Assembly (NCBI RefSeq): GCF_016743775.1
Contig: NZ_JAEQMY010000041.1
Span: 1 to 45,389 of the forward strand
Direction of reading: 5' to 3'
Origin: Microvirga aerilata
GTDB lineage: Bacteria; Pseudomonadota; Alphaproteobacteria; Rhizobiales; Beijerinckiaceae
Length of the DNA stretch: 45,389 nucleotides
Shown: positions 38,860 to 45,389 of the stretch, one piece after another
Layout of the letters: each line of letters starts with the position of its first letter
How positions within the stretch are numbered: the stretch's first letter is position 1
Made by a program: the position numbers and the translations under genes
The notes under the pieces: model-generated
What the model was told of the DNA's origin: nothing
What the model saw: only the letters and a program-made list of their open reading frames with translations
The model's database searches: none

Positions 38860-40320
38860 TTGGCCGAGTACGACCTGGTCATTAAAGGTGGGCGCATCGC
38901 GACGACCGAAGGCATCTCGACGATGGATGTGGCGATCCAGGGCGGGGTGATCGCCGCACTCGGACGAGAACTGCAAGCGCCCCGTACTATCGACGCCACC
39001 GACAAGTTCGTCCTTCCTGGCGGTGTGGACGCCCATTGCCACATTGAGCAGCTCTCCGGTGGCGGACTGATGAATGCCGATACGTTTGAGACGGCAACCC
39101 GCTCCGCTGCATTCGGCGGCACGACCACGGTTATCTCCTTTGCGGCCCAACACCGGGGAGACAGGCTGCGCGATGTCGTGGAGAACTATGCGGGCCTTGC
39201 TGCCGCTGGCGCAGTGACGGACTACGCTTTTCATCTCTGGATTTCCGATCCGACGCCTGAAGCGTTGGAGCAGGATTTGCCCCGGCTGATCGAAGCCGGC
39301 CACCGGTCGATCAAGATCTTCATGACCTATGATCGCGTCCGCCTGCTTGATGAGCAGGTCCTCGACGTGATGATGGTGGCCCGCAAGCACGGAGCCCTGG
39401 TCTGCGCACATGCCGAGAACCACGGCATGATCAAATGGATGGCTGACAGGCTCGTGGCACGCGGCTACACCGAGCCGAAATTCCATGGCGTCAGCCATCC
39501 GCGTGTCTGTGAAATCGAGGCATTTGAGCGTCTCATCCGCTTCTCTCAGCTCCTGGACCAGCCTGTCATGCTGTTTCATGTCTCCACGGCGGAGGGAGCC
39601 GCTGTCATCCGGCGAGCACGGGGAGAAGGCATCAAGGTCTTTGCCGAAACCTGTCCGCAATATCTTTTCCTGACAGCGCAAGACATGGACCGGCCGGGTC
39701 TCGAGGGTGCCAAATGGATGTGCAGTCCTCCTCCCCGTTCAGCATCCGATCAGGAAGCCTTGTGGCGAGGGCTCGACCTTGGAGACCTTCAGGTCGTCTC
39801 CTCCGACCATGCGCCTTATCGCTTCGATGCCAGCGGCAAGCTTGCTGCGGGCTCGGATCCGAACTTCAAGCAGATTGCGAATGGTTTGCCTGGGCTCGAA
39901 ACCCGCCTGCCGCTGCTCTTCGATGCCATGGTGAGCCAAGGACGGTCGAGCCTTGAGAAATTCGTGGAGCTTACGGCCACAGCCCCGGCGAAGATCTATG
40001 GGCTACATCCTCGTAAGGGTGCCATCGCCGTCGGCGCCGATGCGGACATCGCGATATGGAATCCTGATCGGGAGGTGATGCTCACGAACGATGGATTGCA
40101 TGACAATGTCGGCTACAACCCCTTTGCGGATCGCAGGCTGAAAGGCTGGCCGGAGACTGTTCTGCTCCGCGGCAGCACGATTGTTGCCGACGATAGGCTG
40201 CAAGCCGCGCCGGGATCCGGACAGCTGCTCCCCCGCAGTTGCTCGACTGCCATGCGCCCGACCGGACGTCTGAGCCCGGAGTTCGATCCCGCTACCAACT
40301 TCGGCGCGCAACTCCTGTGA
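38860..40320 (+). CDS. D-hydantoinase/dihydropyrimidinase-type cyclic amidohydrolase
   Basis: This 486-residue enzyme hydrolyses a cyclic amide such as a hydantoin or dihydropyrimidine in the cytoplasm. All metal ligands of the family are in place: His59 and His61 (DAHCHIEQ), the carboxylated Lys152 (SIKIFMTYD), His184 (CAHAENH), His240 (LFHVSTAEG) and Asp316 (SSDHAPY). TTG 38860 is chosen because it gives the standard start 'MAEYDLVIKGGRI' and has GGGGGA just upstream; the open frame extends 91 codons further but that part is not conserved. It heads a cluster with two more amidohydrolases and a hydantoin-racemase-like protein. No N-carbamoylase is seen. Confidence 0.93.
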   Translation: MAEYDLVIKGGRIATTEGISTMDVAIQGGVIAALGRELQAPRTIDATDKFVLPGGVDAHCHIEQLSGGGLMNADTFETATRSAAFGGTTTVISFAAQHRGDRLRDVVENYAGLAAAGAVTDYAFHLWISDPTPEALEQDLPRLIEAGHRSIKIFMTYDRVRLLDEQVLDVMMVARKHGALVCAHAENHGMIKWMADRLVARGYTEPKFHGVSHPRVCEIEAFERLIRFSQLLDQPVMLFHVSTAEGAAVIRRARGEGIKVFAETCPQYLFLTAQDMDRPGLEGAKWMCSPPPRSASDQEALWRGLDLGDLQVVSSDHAPYRFDASGKLAAGSDPNFKQIANGLPGLETRLPLLFDAMVSQGRSSLEKFVELTATAPAKIYGLHPRKGAIAVGADADIAIWNPDREVMLTNDGLHDNVGYNPFADRRLKGWPETVLLRGSTIVADDRLQAAPGSGQLLPRSCSTAMRPTGRLSPEFDPATNFGAQLL

Positions 40321-40390
40321 TCAACATCCCTGAACACAATCAGCAAGTTGCCCCATCTCCAATCAACGTATTTGCATGGGCCGGTAAATC

Positions 40391-41833
40391 ATGACTGACA
40401 GAGTAACGGTTGTTCGACGTGCAGCTTGGACGGTTGCATGGGACGAGGGCGCCTCGCAACACGTCTACATGCAGGATGCGGACGTGGCCTTCTCCGAGGC
40501 TGGCATCCTCTATGTGGGACCGGCTTATCAGGGCCAGGCCGACGAGGAAATTGCCGGTGCGGGGATCATGGCGATGCCCGGACTTGTCAACATCCATTGC
40601 CATTCCGGCGACGAGCCGATTGCGAAAGGTTTGTTCGAAGACGTGGGAACCGCTGCTCTTTGGGGTAACGCCCTTTACGAGTATTCGGCGCTGATCGACG
40701 CGGATGCGGACGCCAAGGCTGCGTGCCAGACGGTGATGCTGAGCGATTTGATGCGCAGCGGCGTGACCACCCATCTCGATATCGCATCGCCTGCCCCCAC
40801 ATGGCTCTCGCTCGCTGCCCGAAGTGGGTTACGGTCGTACCTCGCACCCGGCTTCCGAGAGGCGCAGTGGCGCATGGCCGGAAGCCACCGTCTCGAATTC
40901 GAATGGAATGAAGCTCAGGGACGGGAGCGCTACGGCGAAGCGCTGGCTTTCGTTGAAGAAGCTCGTGCCCACCCCAGCGGCCGGATTGATGGCGTGATCG
41001 CGCCGTCGCAGATCGAGACATGCTCAGAAGAGTTGATCCAGGATGCTGTCGGCCATGCGCGCAGCCGTGGGATGCGCATCACGATCCATGCGGCTCAGAC
41101 CATGGCTGAGCACGAGGAGTTGCTGCGACGCACCGGTGAGACTGCCCCTGCGATGCTCGAGCGGTTGGGGGTCCTTGGACCGGATCTGATCCTCGGTCAC
41201 TGCATATTCCTCGACCACCACTCATGGACCCGGCAGCGCAGCCGCTATGATCTTGAGCGTCTGGCCAGCAGCGGCACGTCAGTTGCGCACTGCCCGGTTA
41301 CATTTGCGCGCAGTGGAATGACCCTGGAAAGTCTTGGCGCCTATCTCCGCGCAGGCGTCAATGTCGGTATCGGCACCGACAGCTATCCCTTCAATATGCT
41401 CGAAGAGATGCGGGAGGCATTGATCTGTTCACGCGTTTCCGGCCGCAGCGTTTTCGACATCGATACCGGCAGCCTGTTTTCTGCCGCGACAATCGGTGGA
41501 GCGAAAGCTCTGGGCCGCGGCGATATTGGACGACTGGTATCCGGCGCCAAGGCGGATTTGGCTTTGGTTGACCTGAGTCATCCATCCATGCAACCGGTTC
41601 ATGATCCTTTGCGCAATCTCATCCATTGCGCCGCAGACCGCGCCATCCGCGATGTATATGTGGACGGCAAGGCCGTCGTGAAGGATCGGCGCGTCGTCAA
41701 CCTCGACTACGATGGAGCGGTTCGCGAACTGCAGGACGCGCAAAGGCGCGCTTGCCGACGGGCCGAACGGGATGACCCGCAGGGCCGCCCGCTATCCGCC
41801 CTCGCCCCCTGTTCCCTGCCGCTCCATCGTTGA
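40391..41833 (+). CDS. Metal-dependent amidohydrolase (TRZ/ATZ type), paralog 1
   Basis: This 480-residue amidohydrolase/deaminase of the chlorohydrolase-like group has 'LVNIHCHSGDEP' (HxH), His in 'ITIHAAQTMAEH', His in 'LILGHCIFLDHHSW', and Asp in 'NVGIGTDSYPFNML'. These are the ligands of a single-metal deaminase or hydrolase site. The C-terminal ~35 residues are an Arg/Pro-rich tail. It is strongly similar in layout to the gene at 42570-44021, so the two arose by duplication. It starts 70 bases after the hydantoinase and ends 13 bases before the racemase-like gene. The substrate is unknown. Confidence 0.9.
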   Translation: MTDRVTVVRRAAWTVAWDEGASQHVYMQDADVAFSEAGILYVGPAYQGQADEEIAGAGIMAMPGLVNIHCHSGDEPIAKGLFEDVGTAALWGNALYEYSALIDADADAKAACQTVMLSDLMRSGVTTHLDIASPAPTWLSLAARSGLRSYLAPGFREAQWRMAGSHRLEFEWNEAQGRERYGEALAFVEEARAHPSGRIDGVIAPSQIETCSEELIQDAVGHARSRGMRITIHAAQTMAEHEELLRRTGETAPAMLERLGVLGPDLILGHCIFLDHHSWTRQRSRYDLERLASSGTSVAHCPVTFARSGMTLESLGAYLRAGVNVGIGTDSYPFNMLEEMREALICSRVSGRSVFDIDTGSLFSAATIGGAKALGRGDIGRLVSGAKADLALVDLSHPSMQPVHDPLRNLIHCAADRAIRDVYVDGKAVVKDRRVVNLDYDGAVRELQDAQRRACRRAERDDPQGRPLSALAPCSLPLHR

Positions 41834-41846
41834 GGATGAGACGATC

Positions 41847-42518
41847 ATGGGCCCGACGGTTTATGTGATCAACCCGAATTCCTCCCAAACTGTCACTGCG
41901 GAAATCGACAAGGCAGTGGCTCCTCTTCGCAGCGCCGATGGACCGGATATCGTATGCCTGTCCCTGGCCGAAGGCCCACCCGGCATCCAGTCGCAACAGG
42001 ATGTCGATGGCGTCATTGTCCCTATGCTGCGGAAAGCCGTCGAGCTAGAGGATAGCGCGGGCGCCTTTGTCGTTGCCTGTTTCTCCGACCCGGGTCTCCA
42101 TGCCCTTCGCGAATTGAGCCGCCGTCGCGTCTTCGGAATCGCGGAATGCGGGGTGCTGACCGCACTCACTCTCGGACAGCGGTTTGGCGTCATTGCAATC
42201 CTGCCCACATCCGTTCCGAGGCATCTGCGCTATTTCGGCGCCATGGGCGTCATGGATCGCTTTGCCGCGGACCTGCCGATCGGTTTGGGTGTCGCTGAGC
42301 TGTCGGACGAGGGCCGAGCACTGGATCGCATGATTAAGGTTGGCCGCACGTTGAAGGATTCCCATGGAGCCGATGTCCTTGTGATGGGGTGCGCCGGGAT
42401 GGCAAGGTTTCGAACGGCCCTGGAAGCAGCTGTTGGCGTTCCGGTGGTGGAGCCCACGCAGGCGGCGGTCGCAATGGCGGTCGGCCATGTCCGCTTGTCG
42501 CAACCCGCCGCCCATTAG
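41847..42518 (+). CDS. Asp/Glu/hydantoin racemase family protein
   Basis: This 223-residue protein has the two catalytic cysteines of the family: Cys78 in 'FVVACFSDPGLHALRE' and Cys182 in 'VLVMGCAGMARF'. The N-terminus 'YVINPNSSQTVTAEI' and the 'ACFSDPG' motif are closer to hydantoin racemases than to glutamate racemases. It would interconvert the D and L forms of a 5-substituted hydantoin or allantoin so that a stereospecific hydantoinase can use both. ATG 41847 is used. It lies 13 bases after the first amidohydrolase and 51 before the second. Confidence 0.9.
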   Translation: MGPTVYVINPNSSQTVTAEIDKAVAPLRSADGPDIVCLSLAEGPPGIQSQQDVDGVIVPMLRKAVELEDSAGAFVVACFSDPGLHALRELSRRRVFGIAECGVLTALTLGQRFGVIAILPTSVPRHLRYFGAMGVMDRFAADLPIGLGVAELSDEGRALDRMIKVGRTLKDSHGADVLVMGCAGMARFRTALEAAVGVPVVEPTQAAVAMAVGHVRLSQPAAH

Positions 42519-42569
42519 TCCTTTTGGAACGCATTCGCAAAAACCCTGCCTGACCTCATGGAGTCTGAC

Positions 42570-44021
42570 ATGACCAATACCGTCGCCAAGACGACCCTCT
42601 TCCGGAACTGCGACTGGATCGTCGCCTGGGATGAAGCTGCTCAATCCCATACTTATCTCCGCAACGCTGATTTCGTGATCCGGGGTACGGAGATTGTTCA
42701 CGTCGGCGAAGGTTATTCCGGCCTGGTGGACGCTGAGGTCGACGCCCGCCGGATGATGATCATCCCCGGCTTCGTCAACGTGCACAGCCACCCTGGCCAT
42801 GAACCGGGCTGGAAGGGCATGCTGGAGGAGCTGGGCAGCCCACGTCTCGGCCAGAGTTCGCTCTACGAATTCATGCCGGTTTTCCAGATCGGCCCCGAAT
42901 ACACCCGCCCGGCACTGCGCGTTGCAGCGTCGGAGTTGCTCAAGAGCGGCGTGACAACCATCTGCGATCTCGGCAGGCCCCGCGAGACCTGGGCCGACGA
43001 GTATGCGGAAACAGGCATCCGAGCCGTGCTCTGGGGGATGTTCCGGTCCGGTCCCTGGAAAACCACGAACGGCCACTCGGTGGAGTACGATCTCGACCCC
43101 GCCACAGGCGATCGGTTGCTGCGCGAAGCGCTCGACATCGCCGATGCAGCATCAAAGCACCCGAGCGGACGCATCACAGGTTTCATCGGCCCTGCCCAGA
43201 TCGATACCTGCACGGAAGGACAGATCCGCGACGCGCTCGAAGCGGCCCGCGAGCGTAACCAGCCGATCCAGATCCATGCGGCCCAGAGCATCGTGGAATT
43301 CCAAGAGATCATGCGCCGTTATGGCTGCACACCCATCGAATGGCTGGATAAGATCGGAGCCCTTGGCCCCGACACGATCATCGGGCACTGCATCTTCCTG
43401 AACGATCATCCCTGGCTGCACTGGCCTCATGCCAACGATTTCGAGCGTCTGCGCGACAGCGGCGCTCAGGTGGCACACTGCCCTGTCGTCTTCGCCCGAC
43501 GCGGCATCGCACTCAATACCCTCAGTCGCTACGTAGAGGCAGGCATTCGATGCGGTATCGGTACGGACAGCTTCCCCCATAACATGCTCGATGAGCTTCG
43601 CATGGCCTGCTATGCCGGACGCATCGTGGCGGGGAGCTTCACGGCCTCCACGACCCGCGATGCGTTCATGGCGGCAACGGCGGTGGGAGCCGACATGATC
43701 CGCCGCCCCGATCTCGGGCGCCTTGCACCAGGATGCAAAGCGGATTTCTCGCTCGTCGATATGAGCAATCCCTACATGCAGCCTGACTACGAGCCTATCC
43801 GCAGCCTTGTCTATTCAGCGAACGACAGAGCCATCAAGGATGTCTATGTCGACGGCAGGCAGGTCGTCCGCAATGGAGAGATCCTGGACTTCGACATCGG
43901 CGAGGATATCGAGATGCTGCGCAGAGGCCAAACCGAGGCCATTGCGGCCGCCCCGCAACGCGATTGGGCTGGTCGGGGGCTGGAGCAATTGAGTCCGCGT
44001 GTCTTTCCGATCAGCCGCTGA
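42570..44021 (+). CDS. Metal-dependent amidohydrolase (TRZ/ATZ type), paralog 2
   Basis: This 483-residue protein is a paralog of the enzyme at 40391-41833. Metal site: 'FVNVHSHPGHEPG' (HxH), His in 'IQIHAAQSIVEF', His in 'IIGHCIFLNDHPW', Asp in 'CGIGTDSFPHNML'. ATG 42570 is chosen because GGAG lies six bases upstream; the ATG four codons earlier (42558) has no such site. Both paralogs keep the full metal site, so neither is a decayed copy, and they may act on successive intermediates or form a heteromer. A strong terminator ends the unit. Confidence 0.9.
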   Translation: MTNTVAKTTLFRNCDWIVAWDEAAQSHTYLRNADFVIRGTEIVHVGEGYSGLVDAEVDARRMMIIPGFVNVHSHPGHEPGWKGMLEELGSPRLGQSSLYEFMPVFQIGPEYTRPALRVAASELLKSGVTTICDLGRPRETWADEYAETGIRAVLWGMFRSGPWKTTNGHSVEYDLDPATGDRLLREALDIADAASKHPSGRITGFIGPAQIDTCTEGQIRDALEAARERNQPIQIHAAQSIVEFQEIMRRYGCTPIEWLDKIGALGPDTIIGHCIFLNDHPWLHWPHANDFERLRDSGAQVAHCPVVFARRGIALNTLSRYVEAGIRCGIGTDSFPHNMLDELRMACYAGRIVAGSFTASTTRDAFMAATAVGADMIRRPDLGRLAPGCKADFSLVDMSNPYMQPDYEPIRSLVYSANDRAIKDVYVDGRQVVRNGEILDFDIGEDIEMLRRGQTEAIAAAPQRDWAGRGLEQLSPRVFPISR

Positions 44022-44034
44022 CCTGTAGCGTTGA

Positions 44035-44072
44035 ATGCAAGAGGCTCCGAGCGTTCCCGGAGCCTCTTGCAT
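44035..44072. terminator. Bidirectional terminator of amidohydrolase cluster
   Basis: ATGCAAGAGGCTCCG (44035-44049) and CGGAGCCTCTTGCAT (44058-44072) form a perfect 15-bp stem with an eight-base loop. It lies between convergent genes. Confidence 0.85.
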
Positions 44073-44099
44073 CATGGCATTCGGACGGGCCGGGATGGG

Positions 44100-45389
44100 C
44101 TAACGAACCGCTTCGCCATAGCGGTCAAAAACGACCTCCCCGCCACGGATCGTGAGATCGCACCGGGTATCCTGCAGGATCTCCTCCGGCGAGGCCGTCA
44201 GGAGATCGCGCGAGAAGACCGCCACATCTGCTGCAAGTCCGGGCACAAGACGGCCCCATTCGTGCTCGGCCCTGTTCACATAGGCTCCAAATTCCGTGAA
44301 AGCGGTGATCGCCTGTTCAATGGACACCACCTCCCGCTCATCCATGACGGTGCCATGGGAGGTCTTACGCGTCAGCATCGAGAAGAAGTTAGGGAAAGGA
44401 TTAATGTCGCAGACGGGAGCATCGCTGCCGGCCGCAGGCTTGAAGCCGAGATCGATCCAGGTTTTGAGAGGGTAGGAAGGATATGCTCGCTTCTCGCCGA
44501 CAACCGAGACGTACAAATCCCCGAAATCGTAGATGAAAACGGGCTGCGGCACCGGCTGGACCCCCAAGCGCTTCATGCGGGCGTTCTGGTCGGCTCTTGC
44601 ATAACCCGCATGCTCGATCCTGTGGCGGCGATCCGAATCCGGCATAGCCTCTAGCGCGCGCTCGAATGCATTGAGAGTCTGCTCGATTGCCGCATCGCCG
44701 ATGGCGTGAACGGCAAGCTGATACCCTTTTGCGTGGTAATCATGCACAAGGTCATTCATCTCGTTGTCATGCAGGAGCATCAGGCCTTTGGTTATGGGCT
44801 CTCCGACATAGGGCTCCGTCATGGCCGCGGTCCTGCCGCCGGCACTGCCGTCGGTAAAAATCTTCACGGGCCCGACGCGCAGCATGGAGTCACCCACGCC
44901 TGTCACCACTCCATCGGCATAGGCCTGCTCGACAATGCCTCCCGGCCCGCCGAGCAGGCACTGGGTTGTCCGCACCGGCAAGCGGCCAAGCCGCTGGGCC
45001 GTACGATAGGCGGCAACCTCGCGGTAGCCTGCCCTCATGCCGACGCCTGCGTCCATCACACTGGTGATGCCGTAGGACAGACATGCCCTGCCAGCATCGT
45101 CAATGGCCTGAACGAGCTCCTGATCCGTCGGCTCCGGCAGCACGGCTTTGAGACGGTCTCGTCCGGTCTCGGCCAGCAGGCCCGTCAAACGCCCGTCCCG
45201 CTGTTCGATGGCGCCTCCTTGCGGAACGGGAGTCGTTTCGTCGATTCCTGCAAGTTCAAGCGCCTTCGAGTTGCAGATCGTCACGTGGCCGCAGGCCCTC
45301 ACGATCGCAACGGGATGATCGGGCGCTGCGGCATCGAGCTCCTCGCGGAGGGGATGGCGCCTGACATCTAGCTCGAATTGGTCATATCC
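44100..45389 (-). CDS. YtcJ-type amidohydrolase (amidohydrolase_3 family), 5' end cut by window edge
   Basis: 430 codons of an amidohydrolase_3 protein are visible; the frame stays open to the right edge, so the N-terminus with the HxH motif lies outside. The visible part has 'VRACGHVTICNSKALELAGI', the Lys of 'VGPVKIFTDGSAGGRTAAM', 'LAVHAIGDAAIEQTLNAFE', 'HRIEHAGYA' and 'AAGSDAPVCDINPF', all of the YtcJ/NfdA (N-substituted formamide deformylase) group. It likely hydrolyses an amide and probably belongs with the neighbouring cyclic-amide genes, though on the opposite strand. Confidence 0.92.
   Translation of the reverse strand, partial: GYDQFELDVRRHPLREELDAAAPDHPVAIVRACGHVTICNSKALELAGIDETTPVPQGGAIEQRDGRLTGLLAETGRDRLKAVLPEPTDQELVQAIDDAGRACLSYGITSVMDAGVGMRAGYREVAAYRTAQRLGRLPVRTTQCLLGGPGGIVEQAYADGVVTGVGDSMLRVGPVKIFTDGSAGGRTAAMTEPYVGEPITKGLMLLHDNEMNDLVHDYHAKGYQLAVHAIGDAAIEQTLNAFERALEAMPDSDRRHRIEHAGYARADQNARMKRLGVQPVPQPVFIYDFGDLYVSVVGEKRAYPSYPLKTWIDLGFKPAAGSDAPVCDINPFPNFFSMLTRKTSHGTVMDEREVVSIEQAITAFTEFGAYVNRAEHEWGRLVPGLAADVAVFSRDLLTASPEEILQDTRCDLTIRGGEVVFDRYGEAVR

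Noticed and set aside
1..45389. CRISPR arrays, rRNA genes and insertion sequences
   Set aside because: No regular repeat-spacer pattern, no rRNA-like sequence and no transposase with terminal inverted repeats was seen.

Overview
The window reads as part of the chromosome of a Hyphomicrobiales (Rhizobiales) alphaproteobacterium. The most likely group is the Methylobacteriaceae, for example a Microvirga-like soil or root organism; that genus is an inference from protein style, not a search result. The evidence is a cluster of CtrA cell-cycle genes (ctrA, sciP, chpT), an EipA/DUF1134 envelope protein, paired GANTC sites upstream of ctrA, promoters of the alphaproteobacterial general-stress type (GGAAC-N16/17-CGTT), and a LuxR/LuxI locus of rhizobial design.

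Layout. (1) 1-10656 is accessory DNA. It has a CsbD stress protein, a broken copy of an EAL domain, a Crp/Fnr regulator, the intact GAF-PAS-PAS-GGDEF-EAL protein, a single-domain response regulator, three unrecognised genes in more AT-rich DNA, and a large serine recombinase whose last codons lie inside a tRNA-Met(CAU) gene. (2) 10635-23777 is core chromosome: tRNA-Met, a PmtA-like methyltransferase, mnmA, sciP, a free-standing FlbD-type DNA-binding domain, a YbhN-like membrane protein, a GNAT enzyme, a FliJ-like protein, ctrA, two drug/metabolite transporters, a LysR regulator, chpT, cysQ, eipA and a membrane-anchored coiled-coil protein. (3) 23808-28337 holds a D-amino-acid transaminase, secreted proteins, a SWIB protein, a UvdE-type DNA repair nuclease and two response regulators. 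(4) 28775-34922 combines general stress and quorum sensing: a four-gene membrane stress operon, an XRE repressor of the PraR type divergent from luxR, then luxI, then a small gene overlapping luxI (CinS-like position), followed by YciE-type, YgaP-type and GlsB-type stress proteins. (5) 35164-45389 holds a penicillin-acylase-family Ntn hydrolase and a catabolic cluster for cyclic amides: hydantoinase/dihydropyrimidinase, two paralogous metal-dependent amidohydrolases, a hydantoin-racemase-like protein, and a YtcJ-type amidohydrolase that runs off the right edge.

How the parts fit. ChpT passes phosphate to CtrA, SciP restrains CtrA, and the FlbD-like gene carries a CtrA-type box, so four parts of one regulatory circuit lie within about 7.4 kb. 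At least five stress genes or operons carry GGAAC-type promoters and should respond together to the general stress sigma factor. The most interesting unit is 31121-33306: repressor, AHL receptor, AHL synthase and a translationally coupled small protein in one compact locus. In Rhizobium leguminosarum the equivalent parts (PraR, CinR, CinI, CinS) form an anti-repressor circuit, but I know of no description of them packed together in this way.
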